Source: Mesobacillus sp. AQ2
GTDB lineage: Bacteria; Bacillota; Bacilli; Bacillales; Cytobacillaceae
Reading direction: 5' to 3'
Length of the DNA: 64,000 bases
NCBI RefSeq assembly: GCF_030122805.1
Contig: NZ_CP126080.1
Location: forward strand, 3,415,001-3,479,000
Each line of letters starts with the position of its first letter. Position 1 is the first letter of the stretch. Positions 56,807 through 64,000 of this stretch are shown piece by piece. The notes beneath the pieces were generated by a model that was not told the origin of the DNA, made no database searches, and worked only from the letters and a program-made list of their open reading frames with translations. Position numbers and translations under genes: made by a program.

Positions 56807-57693
56807 TTGCCTTCCTCCTCACCTTCGCTATCTTCCAAGCTTTCTTCAAGGTCTACAGAGACCATGGATTTCTTGACAACCATGACATGTTCCAAATCAT
56901 AGAGATTTGCTTCCGGTTTTATATAGGCTGTTTGATTCAAGCCAAATTGATCAGGGACGACATCGACGACCTTGCCAATCGGCAAGTCTTTTGGAAAGAT
57001 ACCACCCATTCCTGTCGTAACGACGTTTTGCCCTTTTTCGATTTTGGCATTGTACGGAAGGCCTTTCAGTAAAAGCAGTTCTTTTTTCTTGTCATATCCT
57101 TCAATTGTGCCGTAAAGCGGCTTATCTGCCTGAAGGATGGCGGATATCCTGTTGGTAGGATCGATCGAGCTGACCAATTGGACTGTGGCTGAAAACGGCG
57201 TTGTGCTCTTTACTTTGCCAATCAGCCCCTTAGACGTGATGACAGCCATGTTTTTTTCCACACCGTTGGACGCACCTTTATTGATGATGATTAATTCATT
57301 CCAGCGTTCAGGGCTTCTGGCAATCCTGACGGCCTGGATTGGTTCATAGTCTGCAAGCGATTCTCTTTTATCTAAAATTTCCTGAAGCTCCTCGTTTTCT
57401 TTTTCAAGGGAGTATACTTTGGCTTCAAGGTGGGCCATATCATCAACGCGTTTCTTCAACTCTTTGTTTTCCTGATATGTATTTTGCAAGTCTTGAAGGT
57501 TTTCAATAAAGCCTGCAACATAATTAACTGGTCTGGATACAATGGATTGCACCCAGCTGGTCGAGTCTTTGACAAATTGCTCCGGCCATGTTAATTCTTC
57601 TCTTTCCCTCAAAGAAAAACCAATCAATGCCACGAGGACTATAATGCTCACAAGAAGCATTATCAGGCGTTTATTAAAAAAGAACTGTGGCAT
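56803..57693 (-). CDS. mreC: Rod shape-determining protein MreC
   Basis: A 296-residue bitopic protein: one N-terminal helix (RLIMLLVSIIVLVALIGFSL), a coiled coil (about 70-112) and an extracytoplasmic beta-domain (LIGKVKSTTPFSATVQLVSS, VVTTGMGGIFPKDLPIG). It organises cell-wall elongation proteins along MreB. The acidic C-terminus (EESLEDSEGEEEGN) is variable in the family. Confidence 0.95.
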   Translation of the reverse strand: MPQFFFNKRLIMLLVSIIVLVALIGFSLREREELTWPEQFVKDSTSWVQSIVSRPVNYVAGFIENLQDLQNTYQENKELKKRVDDMAHLEAKVYSLEKENEELQEILDKRESLADYEPIQAVRIARSPERWNELIIINKGASNGVEKNMAVITSKGLIGKVKSTTPFSATVQLVSSIDPTNRISAILQADKPLYGTIEGYDKKKELLLLKGLPYNAKIEKGQNVVTTGMGGIFPKDLPIGKVVDVVPDQFGLNQTAYIKPEANLYDLEHVMVVKKSMVSVDLEESLEDSEGEEEGN

Positions 57694-57769
57694 GATTCAC
57701 ACCTCTAATCTAAAAATATGGATGACAGAAGATGAGGGAAGTGGATGATTTCCGCTTCCCTTCTTCAAA

Positions 57770-58792
57770 TTATCTTGATTCTTTTGCTTTGCTCTTGAAT
57801 AGATCGATATGATCCAACGCCTTGCCTGTTCCGGCAGCGACACAATCCAGAGGATCCTCAGCAATCAATACTGGCATTTTTGTTTCTTCACTGATGACTT
57901 TATCCAGGTTACGGAGCAATGCGCCTCCGCCTGTCAGGACAATTCCGCGGTCCATGATATCGGAAGCAAGTTCCGGCGGTGTTTTTTCAAGTGTCAGCTT
58001 AACAGCATCGACAATCGCGTATACTGTATCGTGAAGTGCTTTAGCAATTTCTTCTGCAGTGATTTCAATTGTTTTCGGCAAACCGGTCAACAAATCACGG
58101 CCGCGGATTTCCATGTTTTCGATTCTTTCGGCGTCACCTGCTGAACCTACTTCCATCTTAATCGTTTCTGCCGTTCTCTCACCAATCATAAGGTTATACG
58201 TTTTACGGATATAGTTGATGATTGCGTCGTCCATCTCATCACCGGCAATGCGGACAGACTGGGATGTAACAATTCCGCCGAGGGAAATAATCGCGACTTC
58301 TGTTGTTCCACCCCCGATATCAACCACCATGCTTCCTGTCGGTTCCCAAACTGGAAGGTTGGCACCGATGGCCGCTGCAAACGGTTCCTCAATCGTGAAC
58401 GCATCCCTTGCGCCAGCCTGTCGAGTTGCGTCGATTACCGCGCGCTCTTCAACCGCAGTGATTCCTGATGGAACACAGACCATTACATAAGGCTTGCCGG
58501 CAAACCAACCTTTGTTTTTCGTAGCCTGCTTGATATAATACTTCATCATTGTCGCTGTTGTTTCATAATCCGCGATGACGCCGTCCTTCATCGGCCTTAA
58601 TGCTACGACGTTACCAGGCGTACGTCCGATCATGTTCTTAGCGTCATTTCCCACTGCGACGATGTTTTTTGTATCTGTCTGCAGGGCCACAACGGATGGC
58701 TCTCTTAAAACAATCCCTTTTCCTTTAACAAAAACAAGCGTATTCGCAGTACCGAGATCGATTCCCAGGTCTCTTGTTCCAATCCCAAACAT
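57770..58792 (-). CDS. mreB: Cell-shape actin homologue MreB
   Basis: A 340-residue bacterial actin. The phosphate loops GIDLGTANT and [18 protein letters not shown] and the adenosine motif [15 protein letters not shown] are present. MreB filaments guide lateral wall synthesis. The ATG at 58792 follows GGGAG by 7 bases and gives the usual start [12 protein letters not shown]; the frame is open 24 bases upstream. Confidence 0.97.
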   Translation of the reverse strand: MFGIGTRDLGIDLGTANTLVFVKGKGIVLREPSVVALQTDTKNIVAVGNDAKNMIGRTPGNVVALRPMKDGVIADYETTATMMKYYIKQATKNKGWFAGKPYVMVCVPSGITAVEERAVIDATRQAGARDAFTIEEPFAAAIGANLPVWEPTGSMVVDIGGGTTEVAIISLGGIVTSQSVRIAGDEMDDAIINYIRKTYNLMIGERTAETIKMEVGSAGDAERIENMEIRGRDLLTGLPKTIEITAEEIAKALHDTVYAIVDAVKLTLEKTPPELASDIMDRGIVLTGGGALLRNLDKVISEETKMPVLIAEDPLDCVAAGTGKALDHIDLFKSKAKESR

Positions 58793-58871
58793 ATTTGTAT
58801 CTCCCTTTCTTAACAAAAAAATGCAATAAAAGAACAGGCAATCTATAACAAAATTAGTTGAATGTTCATAG

Positions 58872-58905
58872 GCGGATTTTCCGACGAGTTTTTAAGCTCG
58901 TCCGC
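58872..58905 (-). promoter_or_regulatory. Hairpin in the mreB leader
   Basis: GACGAG (58883-58888) can pair with CTCGTC (58897-58902), or GCGGA (58872-58876) with TCCGC (58901-58905). The two pairings overlap by two bases, so they are nearly exclusive. No T-run follows, so it is not a plain terminator. Confidence 0.5.
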
Positions 58906-58909
58906 AAAA

Positions 58910-58939
58910 ATCATAAATTATATTATATCGTAACGTCAA
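58910..58939 (-). promoter_or_regulatory. Sigma-A promoter of mreBCD-minCD
   Basis: TTGACG (58939-58934) and TATGAT (58915-58910), 18-base spacer, just after the radC stop codon. Confidence 0.65.
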
Positions 58940-58953
58940 TCAAAATCCTAGTA

Positions 58954-59643
58954 TCATACATACCCTTTTTCCTTCAAACTAACATATTTATTTTCCCCAA
59001 TTATCAAATGGTCTAGCAATTCAATTCCGACTATTTTCCCCGACTCACTAAGCCGCTTGGTGACTTCGATATCCTCCCTGCTCGGGGTCGGGTCGCCGGA
59101 TGGATGATTGTGGACGCAAATGACTGAAGCCGCCGACCTGCGGACTGCCTCCTTGAACACTTCTCTCGGATGGACAATCGAAGCGTTAAGACTGCCGATG
59201 AATATTGTCTGTCTGTGTATCACCTGATTTTTCGTATTCAAATACAGGCAGACGAAATGCTCTTGGGTCAAAAAGCGCATATCATTCATGAGGTATTTTG
59301 CACCGTCCTCCGGGGAGCGGATGACATAGCGTTCATCAAGGGTATGATTGGCGATACGCCTGCCGATTTCAACGGCAGCGAGAACATGGATCGCTTTTGC
59401 CTGGCCGATCCCTTTAATCTGGGTCAGTTCTTCGAGGGTCGCGTCCTTTAACAGGCGCAGCCCCTCAAACTGGGAAAGCATCCGGTTCGCAAGCTGGAGG
59501 ACCGATTCATCCCGCGATCCCGTGCCTAATAACAGGGCAAGTAATTCATGGTTGGAAAGGCTCTGGGGGCCATTCTGGACAAAGCGCTCCCTCGGCCGCT
59601 CATTTTGCGGATAATCTCTGATCATTAATGAATGTGTAGACAA
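58954..59643 (-). CDS. radC: RadC/JAB-domain protein
   Basis: A 229-residue protein with an N-terminal helix-hairpin-helix (LTQIKGIGQAKAIHVLAAVE) and a C-terminal JAB metalloprotease-like domain (VHPREVFKEAVRRSAASVICVHNHPSGDPTPS). Once thought a repair factor, its function in most bacteria is unsettled. The start is TTG at 59643 with GGGAGG 9 bases before it. It sits between maf and mreB, as in Bacillus. Confidence 0.92.
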   Translation of the reverse strand: MSTHSLMIRDYPQNERPRERFVQNGPQSLSNHELLALLLGTGSRDESVLQLANRMLSQFEGLRLLKDATLEELTQIKGIGQAKAIHVLAAVEIGRRIANHTLDERYVIRSPEDGAKYLMNDMRFLTQEHFVCLYLNTKNQVIHRQTIFIGSLNASIVHPREVFKEAVRRSAASVICVHNHPSGDPTPSREDIEVTKRLSESGKIVGIELLDHLIIGENKYVSLKEKGYV

Positions 59644-59707
59644 TACATTTTCCTCCCGGTCATAATTATGACGAGGGAAGTGTAGAAGAAGTTTCTGTGG
59701 TTTTCTT

Positions 59708-60280
59708 TTAATAAGGAAGGTTGTAACCGATTTTTCTTAACTCCCTGATCAATCTTGATACAGGCAGTCCAACAACTGTGTAGTAATCTCCACTGATTTC
59801 CCTGACAAGCATGCTGCCGAATCCCTGGATTCCATAGCCGCCCGCCTTATCGAATGGTTCACCGCTCTTTATATAGGTGTCGATTTCTTCATCTGACAGA
59901 TCCCAGAATGTCACATCTGTTTTTTCATAAAAACGCGTTTCCTTCTCAGGGGAGATGATTGATACTCCGGTGTAGACTGAATGAGTATTCCCAGACAGCG
60001 TTTTGAGCATCTTTGAAGCTTCTTGTCCGCTTTCAGGTTTTCCAAGAATCATTCCATCATGGACCACAACAGTGTCTGAGCCAATCACAAAACAATCCGG
60101 AAAATGTTGAGCTACTGTCCCTGACTTCCTTGAAGCAAGCTCCATCACTACTTCAGATGGGCTTAGGGTCTCACTGAAACTTTCATCTGCATCACTGCTC
60201 GAGATTTCGAATTCCAAGCGGAGGTTTTCAAGAAGTTCTTTTCGCCGTGGAGAAGAAGAGGCTAAAATGAGGCGTTGCAT
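59708..60280 (-). CDS. maf: Maf nucleotide pyrophosphatase
   Basis: A 190-residue house-cleaning enzyme of the Maf family that hydrolyses non-canonical or methylated nucleotides such as dTTP/UTP analogues. Motifs: LILASSSPRRKELLENL at the N-terminus, VIGSDTVVVHDGMILGKP, and GGYGIQGFGS near the end. The ATG follows AGGTG. It is next to radC and mreB as in B. subtilis. Confidence 0.94.
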   Translation of the reverse strand: MQRLILASSSPRRKELLENLRLEFEISSSDADESFSETLSPSEVVMELASRKSGTVAQHFPDCFVIGSDTVVVHDGMILGKPESGQEASKMLKTLSGNTHSVYTGVSIISPEKETRFYEKTDVTFWDLSDEEIDTYIKSGEPFDKAGGYGIQGFGSMLVREISGDYYTVVGLPVSRLIRELRKIGYNLPY

Positions 60281-60384
60281 AAAATCACCTTTCTTTTCTT
60301 ATTGCGTCAAAGGGAGACACAAGCTAATACTATCAGAGTTCACCATTTGCGACAATAATTAGCCAAGTAATTGGCAAAAAAAAT

Positions 60385-60415
60385 CAGAGCCTGCCGCAAA
60401 ATGGCGAAGGCTCTG
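60385..60415 (-). terminator. Terminator of spoIIB
   Basis: CAGAGCCT pairs with AGGCTCTG with inner GCC/GGC pairs; TTTTTTTTGCC follows on the minus strand. Confidence 0.9.
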
Positions 60416-60471
60416 TTAATTTGTACAATTTCCCGGAAAATATTCTTTTGGGGCTTCGTTACTACTATGGC

Positions 60472-61632
60472 TTATTTTCCAATGGCCTGATAGGCAGATA
60501 GGAATGAGAGTAGGCTTTTCTCCATTTCCTCAAGCTGGTTGGCGTCCTTCGACTTCTGGTAGCTGGCGAAAGAAGCACTTGCCTTCTCCATACTGGCCTT
60601 CGCTTTTAAGATATTTTGATCCTTTATATTTTTGTCCGCAATTTTTCCGAGGAGTGCGTTAAAATCTTCTGCCTTTTTCACTTCCTCTGGTGAAGCTTGT
60701 GATCCGCTCACCATGATTGAATACAGTTCCGGAGCTTGTTGGAGGAACTTTGCCTCATTTGCGTTCAAACCGGCGGCTGTTCCTCCCGGAATTTCGAATG
60801 GCTTCGCAAAAACCTCCACACCTTTGGCTTTGAGGGCCTCAGCCTGTTGTTTCGCCGCCTCGATGCTGCCGGCTGTTCCTAAATAGACAGCGAATTGGCC
60901 ATTTACAGAAAACTGCTCAGCCGTGACTCCTTTATCTGCAAGCAGCTTCACTCGTTCCTTCGCACCATCCTCGGTCGTGAAAATTCCGTTCTGGACGATG
61001 AACACTGGAATTGGTTTTAGTTTTAGCTCTTCCCCGCCGCTCGCCGGATTTTTCGCTGGTGAGCCTTCTTTCGGGGCACTCACAGTCGGTAGTGCAGTCG
61101 TGTCTTGTTCAGATGCGACAAACTTAAGGAAAGTAATCCCAAACGCCGTTCCCAGCAACACCGCCAAAAAGACCGTCACAAAAATTGTCGTGTAAAACCG
61201 GTTGCTACGTTTTGTTTTTGTGTTCCAAACCGATATCCCCAGACTTTTCTTTTTCTTCTTCTGCTGCTTTGGCGCGATTTTATATTCTTTGACAATCTCC
61301 TGTTCGACGGGATCAGGTAAAATCCAGTCAAAGTCTTCCTCAGTCTTTTCCTGGGCAGCCGCAGTTTCATTTAACGCTGCTTCATTATCCAGTGGATATA
61401 CCTTGCCCCGATCATCACGAAGATCATTAATCGGGAACTTGCCGCTATTTTCTTTTTCAATTTTACTATTTTCAACCTTATCTTCTTTCTGCTTCTTTTT
61501 TTCGATGCCGTTTTGGTGATCCTGCCTGTCTTCCTGAACCGGACGGTTCTTGCCATTAATCTTGATTGTAATCGTTTTGCCATGCTTGTCCAAAGCTTGT
61601 ACCTCCCCCTGCCCGTTCCTGTTTTGCTTCAT
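60472..61632 (-). CDS. spoIIB: SpoIIB-like SPOR-domain sporulation protein
   Basis: A 386-residue protein with a long charged cytoplasmic part (about 1-138), one membrane helix (FYTTIFVTVFLAVLLGTAFG) and an external part with a SPOR domain (IPVFIVQNGIFTTEDGAKER to EVFAKPF, about 206-280). SpoIIB speeds engulfment at the sporulation septum, its SPOR domain binding stripped glycan. Placement after the pilus genes and before maf fits spoIIB synteny. The sequence is weakly conserved in general, so the symbol rests on layout and position. Confidence 0.82.
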   Translation of the reverse strand: MKQNRNGQGEVQALDKHGKTITIKINGKNRPVQEDRQDHQNGIEKKKQKEDKVENSKIEKENSGKFPINDLRDDRGKVYPLDNEAALNETAAAQEKTEEDFDWILPDPVEQEIVKEYKIAPKQQKKKKKSLGISVWNTKTKRSNRFYTTIFVTVFLAVLLGTAFGITFLKFVASEQDTTALPTVSAPKEGSPAKNPASGGEELKLKPIPVFIVQNGIFTTEDGAKERVKLLADKGVTAEQFSVNGQFAVYLGTAGSIEAAKQQAEALKAKGVEVFAKPFEIPGGTAAGLNANEAKFLQQAPELYSIMVSGSQASPEEVKKAEDFNALLGKIADKNIKDQNILKAKASMEKASASFASYQKSKDANQLEEMEKSLLSFLSAYQAIGK

Positions 61633-61654
61633 CCTATCATACAGACAAAAAAAA

Positions 61655-61681
61655 ATAACAAGACTTTTGTCGTCTTGTTAT
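61655..61681 (-). terminator. Terminator of pilMNO
   Basis: ATAACAAGAC and GTCTTGTTAT form a perfect 10-bp stem; on the minus strand TTTTTTTTG follows. It separates the pilus genes from spoIIB. Confidence 0.92.
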
Positions 61682-61710
61682 AGAATGCTTTCGTCAATTT
61701 TTTTACTAGA

Positions 61711-62532
61711 TTAGTTGCCATCCATTTCACTAGTTTCATCAGTAGACTTTTCTGACTCTATAAGATTATCTTCTGAATAATCTCCGAAAGTCGGGAACGG
61801 ATTGCGCTTGTTGGCCGGGGCTGGGGTTTCGATCTTAGTGCTTTCAGCCTTTAAGTCATCAACACCTGACAGATAGAACGTGTTTATTGTAACGGTCATC
61901 GTAATTTTACTATTTTTATCCGAAAGAGAAGTAATTTCCTCAGGACCGCTGAATGACATGGCTTCAATCATAACAATTCGCTGTAAGTCCTCCATAGTGG
62001 CCAGGAATTTTTCGAGGGAAAAATAGCCGTGGGACTCAACTGTAACCGTCACAGAGGATTTAGAAACCCCTTTAGGAAGATTTACCTGCGGCGCATTGTT
62101 TGCAGAAATGGTTTCCACCCCCTGGTTTTGGCCATTGGCAGTTTCCTCCTCTGAACTTTGCTTCCCGCTGTTACTAGCCTGTTCGTGACTGGCGATTTCT
62201 CCGTCATGATTGAATTCCATCGAAGTGATATAACTATCAGATATGACCTCCGCCTTCTCAAGGTCTAACACGAGCTGTTCGGTCATCGGGTCGACGGGGA
62301 GCTTTTTCTGAAGTTCAACAGTACTATTAAAATCACTCCCACTAGCTGTGGATATACGGCTCTCCAATGTCTTGCTCAGCTTTTGCTCTGTTTTAAGCTG
62401 GCTTTCTTTTAATGCGATGCTGCCTTTCAAAGGAGATATGTAAAGAACAAAACCACCTATATAGATCAATATTGCCAACAATCCTGTAGCAAGCATTGTC
62501 ATGATATGTTTCTTTTCAAGTTGGAGGTTCAT
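61711..62532 (-). CDS. pilO: Type IV pilus assembly protein PilO-like
   Basis: A 273-residue bitopic protein: one N-terminal helix (MTMLATGLLAILIYIGGFVLY), a coiled coil (about 38-62) and an extracytoplasmic ferredoxin-like domain (SVTVTVESHGYFSLEKFLATMEDLQRIVMI), the PilO pattern. With PilN it forms the alignment subcomplex of the pilus machine. Overlaps the end of pilN by 4 bases. Confidence 0.85.
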   Translation of the reverse strand: MNLQLEKKHIMTMLATGLLAILIYIGGFVLYISPLKGSIALKESQLKTEQKLSKTLESRISTASGSDFNSTVELQKKLPVDPMTEQLVLDLEKAEVISDSYITSMEFNHDGEIASHEQASNSGKQSSEEETANGQNQGVETISANNAPQVNLPKGVSKSSVTVTVESHGYFSLEKFLATMEDLQRIVMIEAMSFSGPEEITSLSDKNSKITMTVTINTFYLSGVDDLKAESTKIETPAPANKRNPFPTFGDYSEDNLIESEKSTDETSEMDGN

Positions 62533-63170
62533 GTGCCACTTCCTTCTTTAGAAGCAATTCCCTTGTGCCCTTTGAATTGTTCAGGCTTGAAAAAGATTTC
62601 GTATTCCGCACTATAGCGCGGAAGGGTTTCCTCTTCTCTCGCTTGAGAAGAAGAAAGTGTTGCTCCTGCGGTACTTGTTACTTGGTCATCAGTTTCTGCC
62701 ACAATATTCAAAAGTATCACTTTCTCAACCCACTCCGAGTCTTTTAATGAACTCAAATAAAATGCCGCATCTCTTGAGGCATCAAACTGAATCTTAATCA
62801 CTACAGAGTTTGCATTACCGTATTCAAGTTCCTGGATAAATCCTCGCTCCGGCAAAAGTCCGATGACCCTCTGCAGAAGCGGAACCGTTTCAACTGGGTA
62901 TTGTTCTGCCCACTCCACCGCTTGCTGAAGCATCGCAGCAGAACTGCCTGTATCTCCATCAGCTAATTTTGCCTGTTGGACTTCATTCAGCTTTTGAACA
63001 TTCACAATCTGTTGATTAAGAGAAGCCATCCTGTCCTCGTAGCTGCTTCCCTGAAAAAAAATAACCGAGGCACTTACCGATACTAAAAGAATTCCTGCCA
63101 GTGCCATAAAGAGTACGGAGGATTTCTTATGTTCTTTTTTAGGTAAAAGATTAATCTCTACAAGCATCAT
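62529..63170 (-). CDS. pilN: Type IV pilus assembly protein PilN-like
   Basis: A 213-residue bitopic protein starting MMLVEINLLPKKEHKKSS; the conserved INLLP motif binds PilM in known systems. One membrane helix (VLFMALAGILLVSVSASVIF) and an external domain (AAFYLSSLKDSEWVEKVILL) follow. Overlaps pilM by 4 bases, so the three genes are translationally linked. Confidence 0.88.
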   Translation of the reverse strand: MMLVEINLLPKKEHKKSSVLFMALAGILLVSVSASVIFFQGSSYEDRMASLNQQIVNVQKLNEVQQAKLADGDTGSSAAMLQQAVEWAEQYPVETVPLLQRVIGLLPERGFIQELEYGNANSVVIKIQFDASRDAAFYLSSLKDSEWVEKVILLNIVAETDDQVTSTAGATLSSSQAREEETLPRYSAEYEIFFKPEQFKGHKGIASKEGSGT

Positions 63171-64000
63171 TGCACCTCTTTTAATCCAAGGCCCAGCGCC
63201 AGATGAAAAGAATCAGGGAAGATACCCTGCTCACTTCCAGGTAAATTGATACTCAAGGTATCCACATGGACTTCAAATTGTTCCTTCATGTCTGCAATTA
63301 CACGTTCAAGCATTGGATGGTCCCCAGTTACCAGGATTTTTGTTACTTCTTTTTTACCCTGGGTAAGTGAATAACGGTAAAAATCCATCAACTTTATGAT
63401 ATCGCGGTAAATATCCTCAAGCTGAAAGGATAGCTCGGAAATTTCTCCTTCATACACCATTGTCTGTTCAGAAACTTCACCTTTACTCAACTTGACCTTC
63501 CAGTTATCTTTCAAGTCACCAGGGACATGACGCATAAAAACAGGGATATGTTCCTCAAATACACACATGCTGATAACATCAAGGTCAAACCGGACCGACA
63601 GCAGGACATCATGATTGCGGAATAAATCAGATTGGTGATATAGCCTGTATATCGCCAGCGGGGAGATATCGGCAGCAATCGGTTTAAGTCTGGCAGCTTT
63701 GAACAAATCTGCGTATTCAGTCACATATTTTTCAGGAGAAGCAAAAACTAGAACTTCTTGTTGTTTGCCCTCAGAGCCAAGGGTTACAATATCGAACACC
63801 GGATCCTCAAAAGGCAGGTGGATTGAAGTCCCTAACTCCAAATATAAGTAACCATGGATTTCATCCTCTTTCACATCAGAGGGAATAGAAACCTTTCTGA
63901 TCATCACCAGGGAATCGGGTACTATGAACCGAACTTCCCTTTTAGCAATCTTCCAATCTTCAATGCATTCGTCAAGGATATTCTCCAATGTATCAAAATC
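63167..64000 (-). CDS. pilM: Type IV pilus assembly ATPase-like protein PilM (5' end outside window)
   Basis: The frame is still open at position 64000, so the N-terminus is missing; 277 residues are visible. It shows the PilM actin-like fold: VRFIVPDSLVMIRKVSIPSD, EIHGYLYLELGTSIHLPFED, the cytoplasmic phosphate-loop region LLSVRFDLDVISMC in altered form, and KILVTGDHPMLERVIADM near the C-terminus. PilM binds the PilN tail on the inner membrane face. First visible gene of the pilMNO set; the assembly ATPase and prepilin genes may lie beyond the edge. Confidence 0.85.
   Translation of the reverse strand, partial: DFDTLENILDECIEDWKIAKREVRFIVPDSLVMIRKVSIPSDVKEDEIHGYLYLELGTSIHLPFEDPVFDIVTLGSEGKQQEVLVFASPEKYVTEYADLFKAARLKPIAADISPLAIYRLYHQSDLFRNHDVLLSVRFDLDVISMCVFEEHIPVFMRHVPGDLKDNWKVKLSKGEVSEQTMVYEGEISELSFQLEDIYRDIIKLMDFYRYSLTQGKKEVTKILVTGDHPMLERVIADMKEQFEVHVDTLSINLPGSEQGIFPDSFHLALGLGLKEVQ

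Overview
The window is chromosomal core sequence from an endospore-forming Bacillaceae bacterium of the low-to-mid GC Bacillus/Mesobacillus type. Gene content and order follow the Bacillus subtilis block from alaS to spoIIB almost gene for gene (recD2-yrrB-mnmA-iscS-cymR, rarA, tcdA, 6S RNA, aspS-hisS, relA-apt-recJ, secDF, spoVB, yajC-tgt-queA-ruvBA, bofC, safA, nadABC, nifS-nadR, pheA, obg-spo0B-rpmA-prp-rplU, spoIVFAB, minCD-mreBCD, radC, maf, spoIIB). I infer the genus only from synteny and protein similarity. Most genes run on the minus strand.

Layout. 1-8.7 kb: the alaS T-box leader at the edge, then small membrane and zinc-ribbon proteins, the RecD2 helicase, and the sulfur/tRNA-thiolation set (mnmA, iscS, cymR). 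8.7-15.4 kb: rarA, tcdA, the 6S-1 RNA gene, and aspS-hisS behind a T-box leader. 15.4-27.2 kb: a cell-wall amidase on the plus strand, dtd, rel, apt, recJ, a lapA-like gene, a CDF metal transporter and secDF. 27.3-35.2 kb: comN, spoVB, DUF421, yrzE, yajC, queuosine genes, ruvBA. 35.6-46.2 kb: sporulation genes bofC, a YhcN/CoxA-type lipoprotein, a CotS-like kinase and safA; then the NAD genes nadB-nadC-nadA facing nifS-nadR. 46.3-54 kb: pheA-thrR, the obg-spo0B-rpmA-prp-rplU transcript, an RNase E/G, spoIVFB-spoIVFA. 54.4-64 kb: minD-minC, mreD-mreC-mreB, radC, maf, spoIIB and a type IV pilus pilM-pilN-pilO set cut by the window end.

Together the genes serve translation and tRNA modification, replication repair, NAD synthesis, cell shape and division, and several stages of sporulation (Spo0B phosphorelay, BofC/SpoIVFA/SpoIVFB control of sigma-K, SafA coat assembly, SpoIIB engulfment).

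The most unusual material is between the genes. Four intergenic regions hold tandem arrays with a 52-bp period, equal to about five helical turns, although the unit sequences differ; two of them (44.2 and 54.2 kb) are recognisably related. A fifth gap has five copies of a 20-bp unit. A separate dispersed palindromic element of about 130-150 bp occurs at three places (14.8, 35.3 and 56.0 kb); its copies differ by compensatory changes in their stems, which suggests selection on a folded structure. No CRISPR, tRNA, rRNA, phage or insertion sequence was seen.
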